Assembly: GCA_945881845.1 (NCBI GenBank)
Contig: CAMCVN010000006.1
Coordinates: 21,706 to 85,705, forward strand
Origin: Bifidobacterium breve
GTDB lineage: Bacteria > Actinomycetota > Thermoleophilia > Solirubrobacterales > Solirubrobacteraceae
Direction of reading: 5' to 3'
Length of the DNA: 64,000 nt
In this document: in pieces, positions 8,563-15,880 of the stretch
Position numbering within the stretch: the first letter of the stretch is position 1
Layout of the letters: every line of letters starts with the position of its first letter
Notes under the pieces: generated by a model
Told to the model about the DNA's origin: nothing
The model's input: only the letters and a program-made list of their open reading frames with translations
Databases searched by the model: none
Position numbers and translations under genes: made by a program

Positions 8563-9192
8563 ATGGCTGTCCGAAGCGCCGAGGTTACAAGGGAGAAACT
8601 GCTCCGAGCGGCGCATGAGCTGTTGGTCGAGAGCCCCGACCGCACTTCGACGGTCAGCGAGATCTGTTCCCGAGCGGATGTCAACGTGGCGATGGTGAAG
8701 TACTGCTTCGGTGGCAAGGACGCGATGCTCGACGCGCTCCTAGAGCAGGTCTTGGCGGGGCTGACGAAGGAGGTCGAAGGGCTTTACGGCATCGACCTTC
8801 CGCCTGACCAGAAGCTCCGCCGGCACGTCGGCGAGATCGTCCGCAACTACGTGCGCTATCCATACGTCAATCGACTGATGAACGTGCGATTGATGCGTTC
8901 GGATCCGGCCGCAGTGAACCAGATCAGCCGCAGCTTCGCGATCCCTGCGCGTGACTGGTACGCGCTGCTGCTCGAGGAGGGCGAAAGGGAGCAAGGGTGG
9001 CCGAAGCTCGACCCGACGCTGTTCTTCTTCTCAGTCGTCGGGCTGTGTGAGTTTCTATTCGCCGCGCAGCCGCTGCTCGAGCTCTCGTTCGACCGCCGCC
9101 TCGATGATCAGCTGGTCGACGACTTTGCCAATCAAGTGGCCGACTTGATCATCAGTGGCGTGCGAGGCGCAGGTTCATCTGACGCCGCTTGA
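8563..9192 (+). CDS. TetR family transcriptional regulator
   Basis: 209 residues with an N-terminal TetR helix-turn-helix: REKLLRAAHELLVE, then VSEICSRADVNVAMVKYCFGGKDAML, where the usual YYHF recognition helix reads VKYCFGGK. The C-terminal part is a helical ligand-binding domain, matching the TetR C-terminal domains of actinobacterial lipid regulators in length. The gene is divergent from the AtuA/carboxylase operon across only 62 bases, and that gap holds a palindrome-like site over the putative promoter, so it probably represses that operon with an acyl-CoA or terpenoid acid as effector. AtuR of Pseudomonas is also TetR-type, which fits, but orthology is not shown. It converges with the MmgE/PrpD gene. 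Confidence 0.85.
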   Translation: MAVRSAEVTREKLLRAAHELLVESPDRTSTVSEICSRADVNVAMVKYCFGGKDAMLDALLEQVLAGLTKEVEGLYGIDLPPDQKLRRHVGEIVRNYVRYPYVNRLMNVRLMRSDPAAVNQISRSFAIPARDWYALLLEEGEREQGWPKLDPTLFFFSVVGLCEFLFAAQPLLELSFDRRLDDQLVDDFANQVADLIISGVRGAGSSDAA

Positions 9193-9199
9193 GCGCGCC

Positions 9200-10546
9200 C
9201 TAGTTCAGAGTTGCGGCTACGAGCGGCTTCACGTTCTCAAGCTCGAGCACGCCGTCTACCACCTGAACCAACTGGTTGAGACGAGCAGCGTCAACAGCCA
9301 TCTCGGGAAGCATCGCCCCAGCGTTCTCAACAACGCCCGCCCAATCCCAGCCGTAGGTCGAGGCGTCGGGGATTATCTCGCCAACTAGCGTTCTGCCGTC
9401 CGAGGTATCGACCTCGACTCTCGCCGCGAGGTTCACAAGCGTCTCGTCGCCGATTACCTCCGTCACCCCGACCAGCCGCATGATCGTCTCGTCATCGAAC
9501 TCCTGCAGGCCGGCAAGTGTCGCCTCGCCATTCTTGAGCGTCATCGCGACGCAGAACTCGGCGCTCATCAGCGTCGCACCGACATCGCCAAACGGTCCGC
9601 TGTTGACAGTCCCCGGGTAGCTACGGTCTGCCGGATTGAGATAACAACGGATCGCAGTGGCCTGATCGGCCGAAAGATCATCCTTGGCGAGCATGTCGAG
9701 CACGATCTGGACTGGACTCTGCGTGATCGCGCAGACCGGATAGGACTTGTAGGTCACGTCCATGATCCTCCAACGATCGCCGAGCTCCCAGTCGCTGCCG
9801 ACGCCGTCACCCTCGCCACCGAACGCTCGGGCGAATCCAGCAGCGCCTTCGTACCAGTTCGGCGCGCCCTTTAGTCCGCCCGCAGCCATCCGCGCGGCGA
9901 TCACTCCGTTGCTGGCAGCCATCCCGAGGTGGAGCCGATATTCGGCCGAGCCGTCGATCCAAGTCTGGTTGAGACCTCCGGAGGAGCTCGACGCGATCGC
10001 GATCGCGGCAGCAGTTTGGTCTGCGTCCAGGCCTAGGACGACCGAGCTGGCAGCTGCCGCACCGAGCGTCCCGAAGACCGGCGATGAGCGAAACCCGAGC
10101 GCGGTCGTGTTCGCTGCAAGGCGTTCGCCAACAGCGGCGGCAACCTCGGCGCCGGCGACAACTGCTCGCGCAAGAGTTGCGCCGTCTGCTCCGGTCTCTT
10201 CGGCTAGAGCCAGCGCAGCAGGGACGACCGCTGATCCAACGTGCGTCTTTGCGGGGAAGTGAGTGTCGTCCTGAGCCCGAGCGTGCATCAACGAACCGTT
10301 TGCCAGCGCTGCGTACTCGGCACTAACGCGGGCGCCATCGCAAAGCACGGTCGCTGGGCCGGTCGGCTGCCCGCGAACGATCGTCCACATCGGCTCGCCG
10401 ACGGAATGCGCTCCCATCGCGCAGGCCAAATTGTGAAGCAGGTTGGTGCGGAACTTCTGGGCGACTTCAGGTTGCAGTTCGCTGGAACCGATCTCGGCAG
10501 CGAAACTGCCAAGCACCTGGCCCACGGGAATGGTTACGTCGGTCAT
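9200..10546 (-). CDS. MmgE/PrpD family protein
   Basis: 448-residue protein of the MmgE/PrpD family (2-methylcitrate dehydratase, cis-aconitate decarboxylase and relatives). The N-terminal all-helical domain shows NLLHNLACAMGAHSVGEP, the substrate-region motif ANGSLMHARAQDDTHF, and HVGSAVVPAALALAE; the smaller C-terminal domain contains YKSYPVCAITQSPVQIVLD. The ATG overlaps the stop of the E2 catalytic gene as ATGA, so it is translated with the dehydrogenase complex. No citrate synthase or other methylcitrate-cycle gene is nearby, so true PrpD function is doubtful. The family often appears with substrate-specific catabolic operons as a hydrolyase or racemase-like enzyme. Family secure; reaction unknown. 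Confidence 0.87.
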   Translation of the reverse strand: MTDVTIPVGQVLGSFAAEIGSSELQPEVAQKFRTNLLHNLACAMGAHSVGEPMWTIVRGQPTGPATVLCDGARVSAEYAALANGSLMHARAQDDTHFPAKTHVGSAVVPAALALAEETGADGATLARAVVAGAEVAAAVGERLAANTTALGFRSSPVFGTLGAAAASSVVLGLDADQTAAAIAIASSSSGGLNQTWIDGSAEYRLHLGMAASNGVIAARMAAGGLKGAPNWYEGAAGFARAFGGEGDGVGSDWELGDRWRIMDVTYKSYPVCAITQSPVQIVLDMLAKDDLSADQATAIRCYLNPADRSYPGTVNSGPFGDVGATLMSAEFCVAMTLKNGEATLAGLQEFDDETIMRLVGVTEVIGDETLVNLAARVEVDTSDGRTLVGEIIPDASTYGWDWAGVVENAGAMLPEMAVDAARLNQLVQVVDGVLELENVKPLVAATLN

Positions 10547-11253
10547 TTCGCAGCGTCCTTCGTCGTTGAATTGCCTGATTCGAGCCTCGCCGGCTCACCT
10601 AGGCCTTCACACACCGTCGCCAAGAACGGGGCAGCTTCTGCCCCTGTCAGCACGCGGTGGTCGCAGCCCATCGTCATTCGCACCCGCGTGCGACCGTCGC
10701 TCCCTTCAGCGCCGGCTCCGATGCCGAGAATCGCCGCTTGGGGTGGATTGATCAAGGGATCGAAGTCCTCGATCCCGAACATTCCAAGGTTCGAAAGCGT
10801 AAATGTCGAATCAGCCAGCATCTCGCGGGTCATCTTGCGGGCAGCTGCCAGCTCTGCTGCAGCGCGCACATTGACGGCGATCTCCTCAACGCTGCTGACG
10901 TCAGCGTCATAGATCGCCGGCACTACGAGCCCGCCCTCTACGGCGATCGCAACGCCAACGTTGACTCGGGAGTGGATCAGAACGGCATCGTCCTCCCATG
11001 ATGCGTTGACGTTGAGGTGCTCACGAAGAGCCAGCGCGACAGCCTTGACGATGTAGTCGTTGATCGACGGGATTGGCCCATCGCTAGCTTCGCGAAGCTG
11101 CTTGCGAAGGACAAGAAGGTCGGTTATATCTGCCGAACGGCGCAGATAGAACGCTGGGACGGCACCAGCTTCGATCATGCGGCGGGCCATCGCGCGTCGC
11201 GCAACTCCCATCCGCGGGGCCTCCGACTCGCCGCGGCCTGAGGCTGCGCTCAT
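10543..11253 (-). CDS. Dihydrolipoamide acyltransferase (E2) catalytic domain only
   Basis: 236-residue stand-alone E2 catalytic domain. It starts directly at the CAT-like fold (RMGVARRAMARRMIEAGAVP), with FTLSNLGMFGIEDFDPLINP and PPQAAILGIGA in the middle. There is neither a lipoyl domain nor a peripheral-subunit-binding domain upstream. The C-terminal active-site motif, normally DHRxxDG, reads CDHRVLTG: the histidine is present but the aspartate is threonine (some cyanobacterial and plastid E2 proteins, from memory, have tyrosine here). The gene overlaps the lipoyl-domain gene by ATGA, so the two parts of a classical E2 are made from adjacent cistrons. It should take the acyl group from E1 via the separate lipoyl protein and pass it to CoA. 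Confidence 0.85.
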   Translation of the reverse strand: MSAASGRGESEAPRMGVARRAMARRMIEAGAVPAFYLRRSADITDLLVLRKQLREASDGPIPSINDYIVKAVALALREHLNVNASWEDDAVLIHSRVNVGVAIAVEGGLVVPAIYDADVSSVEEIAVNVRAAAELAAARKMTREMLADSTFTLSNLGMFGIEDFDPLINPPQAAILGIGAGAEGSDGRTRVRMTMGCDHRVLTGAEAAPFLATVCEGLGEPARLESGNSTTKDAAK

Positions 11254-11483
11254 GAGCTCAGGACAACAAGAATCTGGTCAACCGGGATGATGTCATCCTG
11301 CGCGACGAGGATCTCCTCAACGGTCCCACCGGAGGGAGCAACAATGTCCATGTTGGCCTTGTCGGTTGCGATCTCGAGCAGCACGTCGCCTTCGGCAACT
11401 GTGTCGCCAACGGCAACTGCGATCTCCACGACCTCGACCTCTTCAAAGCCTGCCGGGTCCTCAATCTTGACCTCTACGCGCAT
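11250..11483 (-). CDS. Stand-alone lipoyl-domain protein
   Basis: 77 residues consisting of one lipoyl domain and nothing else: VAVGDTVAEGDVLLEIATDK, with the modified lysine expected in ATDKANMD, followed by APSGGTVEEILVAQDD. In ordinary 2-oxoacid dehydrogenases this domain is the N-terminus of E2. Here it is a separate gene between E1 beta and the E2 catalytic domain, and it overlaps the latter by ATGA. It should act as the swinging acyl carrier between E1 and E2 and would need a lipoate ligase or lipoyl transferase encoded elsewhere. Confidence 0.9.
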   Translation of the reverse strand: MRVEVKIEDPAGFEEVEVVEIAVAVGDTVAEGDVLLEIATDKANMDIVAPSGGTVEEILVAQDDIIPVDQILVVLSS

Positions 11484-11486
11484 TCT

Positions 11487-12488
11487 TTAGCTCCCCTGCA
11501 TCGTCTCTCTGACAGCACTCATTACATCCTCCACACCCGGTGCCCGCTCTTCAGCCAGCGGCAGCGGAGTCGGAACGTTCACAAACGGTGACGCGACGCG
11601 AATCGGCGCCGCCTTCAGCTCGCTCAGGCAAGACTCTGCGGCCAGCGCCACCAATTCCGACCCGACCGAGCACGGCGCCGTTGCCTCCTGCGCCGTTACC
11701 AGCCGTCCGGTGCGGCGAACCGACTCCAGGATCGTCTCTGTGTCAAGCGGCGAGAGCGTTCGTGGGTCGATTACTTCGACCGAGATGCCGTCCTCTTCCT
11801 GAAGGCGTTCGGCGGCCTCCAGCGCGCGGTCAACCAAACGACCGATCGCTACGACAGTCACGTCACTGCCCTCACGACGAATGTCAGCAACTCCGAGCGG
11901 GATCAACAGATCTTCGCCAACCGGCACATCGCGGCGCTGGGTAAGCAGCCCGAGGGTTTCGATGAACAGGACCGGATCATTGTCACGGATAGATGACTTG
12001 AGAAGTCCCTTCGCATCCAAAGCGTTGGAAGGCATAACGACCTTCAGGCCAGGGACCCCGCAGTACCAAGCCTCAAAGTTCTGCGAGTGCTGAGCACCGT
12101 TGGGTCCGCCGGCACCGCACATCGTGCGAATCACAAGCGGCATGTCGGCGCCGGAGAAATAGCGGAACTTGGCAGCCTGATTGACGATCTGGTCCATCGC
12201 GATCATCGCGAAGTCGAAGAACATGACCTCCACGACGGGCCTCAGCCCAACACCTGCGCCACCTATCCCGAGGCCGACGAGAACTGCCTCGCTGATCGGC
12301 GTATCACGGACGCGCAGGTCACCAAACTTGTCGAGCAGGCCGCGAGTTACGCCATACGGCCCGCCTGGCCGCGCAACGTCTTCGCCGACGAGAACGACGT
12401 TCTCGTCGCGCTCCATCTCCTCGACGAGAGCCTGATTGACGCCCTGCCAGAACTTCAGTGGACGGGTCTCGACGCTTATATCGGTCAT
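11487..12488 (-). CDS. 2-oxoacid/acetoin dehydrogenase E1 component, beta subunit
   Basis: 333-residue transketolase-like E1 beta subunit. Motifs include VVLVGEDVARPGGPYGVTRG, RVRDTPISEAVLVGLGIGGA, VVEVMFFDFAMIAMDQIVNQ and GADMPLVIRTMCGAGGPNGA. The C-terminal transketolase domain has GSDVTVVAIGRLV and VIDPRTLSPLD. It forms the E1 heterotetramer with the alpha subunit encoded immediately upstream (ATGA overlap at 12485-12488). The sequence is similar to acetoin, pyruvate and branched-chain dehydrogenase beta subunits. The acetoin type is favoured slightly by the lineup E1 alpha, E1 beta, lipoyl, E2, but the substrate is not decided by sequence. Confidence 0.9.
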   Translation of the reverse strand: MTDISVETRPLKFWQGVNQALVEEMERDENVVLVGEDVARPGGPYGVTRGLLDKFGDLRVRDTPISEAVLVGLGIGGAGVGLRPVVEVMFFDFAMIAMDQIVNQAAKFRYFSGADMPLVIRTMCGAGGPNGAQHSQNFEAWYCGVPGLKVVMPSNALDAKGLLKSSIRDNDPVLFIETLGLLTQRRDVPVGEDLLIPLGVADIRREGSDVTVVAIGRLVDRALEAAERLQEEDGISVEVIDPRTLSPLDTETILESVRRTGRLVTAQEATAPCSVGSELVALAAESCLSELKAAPIRVASPFVNVPTPLPLAEERAPGVEDVMSAVRETMQGS

Positions 12489-13462
12489 GAGGCTGCGTAG
12501 TGTCCGATTGACAGGGAATCGAAGTCGGCCAACGGGCTCTGCTGAGCAAATGCCAACGCAACAGCGATCTCTTCCTCGATCTCGCTGTCGACCGCGTCGG
12601 CAACGTCATCGTCGATCAACGCACGCGCGCTGATCAGAGGATCGAGCGCTCTGGCCTCCTGAACCTCGGCTTCATCACGGTAGGCAGCCCGGTCGGCAAC
12701 AAAGTGACCTGACCAACGGTAGGTCAGGGCCTCGATCATCGTTGGGCCGTCTCCGGCGCGCGCTCTGGCAATGGCGGTCTCCATCGCCTCGGCCATCGCT
12801 TCGACGTCGTTGCCATCGACACGGGAGCCGGGGATGCCGAACGACTCACCACGGCGCCAGATGTCTCCGGCGATGTGGACCGACTGCGGTGTCAGCTCGA
12901 CGTATTGGTTGTTCTCGCAGACGAAGATCAACGGCAGGCGCCAAAGCGCAGCGATGTTCAGCGCCTCGCCGAATGCCCCTGTTCCAGTTGCGCCCTCGCC
13001 GAAGAAACAGACCGTTACGTTGTCGCTCTTCTGGACCTGCATCGCGTACGCAGCGCCGGTTGCGATCGGCAGTCCTGCTCCGACGATTCCGTTCGTGCCG
13101 AGTAGCCCAATCTCAGGAATTGCGATGTGCATCGAGCCGCCACGCCCCAACGAGTAGCCCGCACTGCGACCGAGCAGCTCGGCCATCAGACGATCGGCTG
13201 CCGCTCCCTTCGCAAGACAGTGATGGTGGCCGCGATGGGTCGAGAGGATGGCGTCCGATTGGCGCAAATGGCAGCAGCCGCCGACCGCGACTGCCTCTTG
13301 ACCGATCGATAGATGCAGTGGTCCGGGGACCTGCCCCTCGTGGAACTGCTCCTCCATCGTCTCCTCGAAGCGCCGACTAAGCCGCATCATGCGATAACGA
13401 TCTAAAGGCGTCGATGAGCCAGCCTCTGGAGCAGCTTGAACGAGCGGTTGCTGGTTACCCAT
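12485..13462 (-). CDS. 2-oxoacid/acetoin dehydrogenase E1 component, alpha subunit
   Basis: 325-residue thiamine diphosphate-binding E1 alpha subunit. The N-terminal region has RRFEETMEEQFHEGQVPGPL and HLSIGQEAVAVG; the TPP motif is FFGEGATGTGAFGEALNIAA with the closing ENNQ. The activation-loop region reads YRWSGHFVADRAAYRDEAEV. The frame opens at 13507, but ATG 13462 is preceded by GAGGAG and begins close to the conserved region, so it is the preferred start. It is the first gene of the complex, with a promoter and a perfect 14-bp palindrome upstream. It would decarboxylate a 2-oxoacid or cleave acetoin, with the acyl group moved to the separate lipoyl protein. No E3 gene is adjacent. Confidence 0.9.
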   Translation of the reverse strand: MGNQQPLVQAAPEAGSSTPLDRYRMMRLSRRFEETMEEQFHEGQVPGPLHLSIGQEAVAVGGCCHLRQSDAILSTHRGHHHCLAKGAAADRLMAELLGRSAGYSLGRGGSMHIAIPEIGLLGTNGIVGAGLPIATGAAYAMQVQKSDNVTVCFFGEGATGTGAFGEALNIAALWRLPLIFVCENNQYVELTPQSVHIAGDIWRRGESFGIPGSRVDGNDVEAMAEAMETAIARARAGDGPTMIEALTYRWSGHFVADRAAYRDEAEVQEARALDPLISARALIDDDVADAVDSEIEEEIAVALAFAQQSPLADFDSLSIGHYAAS

Positions 13463-13519
13463 TGGACTCCTCAATTCGATTCGTGATCGACTGCGAACTA
13501 CGCACAATTACTTCTACCT

Positions 13520-13533
13520 ACCTACCGGTAGGT
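13520..13533. promoter_or_regulatory. Perfect 14-bp palindrome, probable TetR operator
   Basis: ACCTACCGGTAGGT is a perfect inverted repeat, with an extra ACCT half-repeat to its left (CTACCTACCTACCGG). It lies between the divergent E1 alpha and TetR genes. If the minus-strand promoter at 13541-13569 is right, the palindrome covers about +1 to +14 of the E1 alpha transcript, a classic place for a repressor. The neighbouring TetR protein is the obvious candidate ligand-responsive binder. Confidence 0.65.
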
Positions 13534-13540
13534 CTGTTAG

Positions 13541-13569
13541 CTTATACACAGTCCGGGAGCCCCACGCAA
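13541..13569 (-). promoter_or_regulatory. Putative sigma70-type promoter of the E1/E2 operon
   Basis: On the minus strand TTGCGT (13569-13564) and TATAAG (13546-13541) are separated by 17 bases. Transcription would start near 13534, at the edge of the palindrome, giving a leader of about 70 bases before ATG 13462. The consensus match is moderate; the spacing and the position of the operator are the main support. Confidence 0.45.
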
Positions 13570-13570
13570 A

Positions 13571-13588
13571 CGAACCCCGAAGGGTTCG
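13571..13588. other. Perfect 7-bp hairpin; UUCG tetraloop if read on the minus strand
   Basis: CGAACCC and GGGTTCG flank four bases. Read on the minus strand the loop is TTCG closed by C-G, the very stable UUCG type, followed by TTTG; read on the plus strand the loop is CGAA and the hairpin sits in the leader of the TetR gene. It may be a weak terminator or a leader structure. No U-tract long enough for a classical terminator follows. Confidence 0.4.
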
Positions 13589-13628
13589 GCCGTGCGCACT
13601 GCGCGGAAGTCCGATCCGCTCAACAGAT

Positions 13629-14237
13629 ATGACCTCCGCAAATACGACTCCCACAGTCACCGAAAGCGCTCCGGCAGTCAGAGCGGACATCGTCGAAGCT
13701 GCCACTCGAGTCTTCAGCGAGCACGGCTACGACGGAGCGTCGATGGCTCAGATCGCGGCCGAGGTAGGGATGAGAAAGCCGAGCCTCTACCACCACGTGC
13801 GCAAGAAGGAGGACCTTCTCTTCGCGATCCACGGCCAGCTGATCGATGAACTAACACTTGAGACGAGGCAGGCGATCGACGCGGCCGCAGACCCCGCCGC
13901 ACAGCTCGCCGCGTCGCTGCGTGTAGCGATGACCTTCGTTTCCCGCAACCGCGATGCGGTGACGGTCTTCCTCCAGGAGAACCGTGCCGTCAGAGGCGAG
14001 CGGTGGGACGAGGTTGTCGGCAAGCGTGATGCCTACGAACGCATGGTGCAAGAGATTCTCTCCAACGGCGCGGCCACGGGTGCCTTCGTCAACATCCCGC
14101 CAAAGATCGCGTCGAAGGCAATCCTCGCGATGGCCAACTGGGGCTATACCTGGTTCAACCCCGACGGCCCAATGTCGGCCGACGAGGTTGCCGACATCTT
14201 CGCCAGGATCGCACTGACGGGCCTTTCAAAACCCTAG
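13629..14237 (+). CDS. TetR family transcriptional regulator
   Basis: 202 residues. The helix-turn-helix is canonical: RADIVEAATRVFSEHGYDGA, SMAQIAAEVGMRKPSLYHHV, then RKKEDLLFAIH. The C-terminal helical domain resembles TetR proteins that sense acyl-CoAs (TetR_C_33-like, by eye). It is divergent from the E1 alpha gene across 166 bases that contain a perfect 14-bp palindrome, so local control of the dehydrogenase operon and of itself is likely. It converges with the acyl-CoA ligase at 14246. The ATG at 13629 follows CAACAGAT with no strong Shine-Dalgarno, so the precise start is moderately sure. Confidence 0.87.
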   Translation: MTSANTTPTVTESAPAVRADIVEAATRVFSEHGYDGASMAQIAAEVGMRKPSLYHHVRKKEDLLFAIHGQLIDELTLETRQAIDAAADPAAQLAASLRVAMTFVSRNRDAVTVFLQENRAVRGERWDEVVGKRDAYERMVQEILSNGAATGAFVNIPPKIASKAILAMANWGYTWFNPDGPMSADEVADIFARIALTGLSKP

Positions 14238-14245
14238 CCAGCGGC

Positions 14246-15880
14246 TTAGCGCGTCGGCACCTCGATGCCTTCCAGTGTCTTGCGTACCTCGTCCTTGCGG
14301 ACCTTCCCAATTGACGTTTTTGGGAGCTCCTCAACGAAGCGGACGACCGTCGGGACCTTAAACTTCGACAGTCGAGTGCGGCAGTACTCCAGAACATCCT
14401 CCTCGCTGAGCGTGTCCGGCTTGAGCGGCACGACGACCGCTACAACTGCCTCGTCGCGGATTGGGTCGGGAACGCCAACAACGCAAACTTCGGCGACCAG
14501 CGGATGGTCGCTTATCGAGCCTTCGACTTCGATCGCCGAGACATTCTCACCGGCGCGCTTGATCATGTCCTTCTTACGGTCGAAGAAGTAGAGGTACCCC
14601 TCGCTGTCGGCGTACGCGTTGTCGCCGGTGTGCATCCGCCCGTTGCGGAACGCGCCCGCAGTCGACTCCTCGTCGCGGTAGTAGCCGAGCATCAGATCCC
14701 GCCCTGGCGTCCCGCGGACGGTTATCTCACCGACCTCGCCCTGCGCCACCTCGTTGCCCTCGTCATCGACGAGCTCCAGACGCCTACCCGGCGACGGGCG
14801 CCCGATCGACGGCCACCGCCGCGGCCCGGAAACTGGAGAGACGGTCAACAGCGTCATCGCCTCCGACAGCCCGTAGCCGTTGATCAGCTCAACCCCGAAG
14901 CGCTGCTCGAACTGGTCCTTCTCCGCATCGCTTACGTTGATCGCGTAGAAGAGCCTGCGCAGTTGATGATCGGTCTCATCCGGCCCGGCTGGCTGCGCGA
15001 GCATGGTGCGCAGCTGCATCGCGACGATCGCTGTCTGAGTCGCCCGATACTCGCGGACTTGCCCCCAGAAGCGTGAGGCCCGGAACTCCTCTATCAGGAT
15101 CAGCGTGCCGCCTACAGTCAACGTCGCGAAGAGCGACATCGCCTGTGCGTTGACATGGAAGAGCGGCAGCGCAGTCAGGCACCGCTCGCCCTCGTCAAGC
15201 CAGAGGCAGTGGACCGAATCGAGCCCTGAGCGGACGACTATTGCGTGCGTCAGCATCACGGCTTTGGGCTTGCGCGTGGTGCCGGAGGTGAAGATCAACT
15301 GGGCCAGATCGTTGCTCGACAGTTGTACCTCAGGGATGTCAACTCCGTCATCGATCACGCTTTGAAGCGTTCTGTATCCGTCAGCTTCGCCGCGCGCGAC
15401 GAGAACCGTAGGCGCCGTTGCCACCTTGCCGGCCGCTTCTGCGACCGGCTGAACCAGTGATGGCTCGGTTATCACGAAGCGAGCAGAGCTGAAATCAATT
15501 AGGTGCTCCAACTCGCCGGCCGTGTTGGCGACATTCGATGGGACAAGCACCGCGCCGAGCCGGGCCATCGCGAACCATGCGATCAAGAATTCCGGCGAGT
15601 TGCGCAGATGAAGCACTACGAAGTCGCCTTTGCTGATCCCAAGGCCGACGAACCCACGCGCACAGAGTTCGACCTCGGCGCGCAGTTCGGCGTAGGTCAG
15701 CTCAGTTATCTCCCTCTCGGAGCTTTCAAAGATCAGGAAGGTGCTGTCGCCGCGCGCCTCTACCTGCTCGTCAAGGAGATCGATCATCGTGCGATCGCCG
15801 ATTGGATCGAGCACACCTGGATTGGCAATCTGGTTCATGACGTTTTCCCCGCCGCTTTCGTTGGATTTGGATTTGCTCAT
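14246..15880 (-). CDS. Acyl-CoA ligase, AMP-forming (CaiC-like)
   Basis: 544-residue adenylate-forming ligase. The P-loop reads LIFTSGTTRKPKAVMLTH, with arginine where most members have glycine after TT. Further motifs are NGYGLSEAM, MHTGDNAYADSEGYLYFFDR, DMIKRAGENVSAIEVE and the C-terminal lysine motif LPKTSIGKVRKDEV. The order of motifs and the KRAGENVS hinge resemble crotonobetaine/carnitine-CoA ligases. ATG 15880 overlaps the SDR stop as ATGA; an internal ATG at 15838 preceded by GGGGAAAA is an alternative. As the last gene of an alcohol-oxidising operon it would activate the resulting acid. Substrate unknown. Confidence 0.87.
   Translation of the reverse strand: MSKSKSNESGGENVMNQIANPGVLDPIGDRTMIDLLDEQVEARGDSTFLIFESSEREITELTYAELRAEVELCARGFVGLGISKGDFVVLHLRNSPEFLIAWFAMARLGAVLVPSNVANTAGELEHLIDFSSARFVITEPSLVQPVAEAAGKVATAPTVLVARGEADGYRTLQSVIDDGVDIPEVQLSSNDLAQLIFTSGTTRKPKAVMLTHAIVVRSGLDSVHCLWLDEGERCLTALPLFHVNAQAMSLFATLTVGGTLILIEEFRASRFWGQVREYRATQTAIVAMQLRTMLAQPAGPDETDHQLRRLFYAINVSDAEKDQFEQRFGVELINGYGLSEAMTLLTVSPVSGPRRWPSIGRPSPGRRLELVDDEGNEVAQGEVGEITVRGTPGRDLMLGYYRDEESTAGAFRNGRMHTGDNAYADSEGYLYFFDRKKDMIKRAGENVSAIEVEGSISDHPLVAEVCVVGVPDPIRDEAVVAVVVPLKPDTLSEEDVLEYCRTRLSKFKVPTVVRFVEELPKTSIGKVRKDEVRKTLEGIEVPTR

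Noticed and set aside
9200..10546. True methylcitrate-cycle gene prpD
   Set aside because: No citrate/methylcitrate synthase or isocitrate-lyase-like gene is nearby; the gene is coupled to an E1/E2 complex instead.
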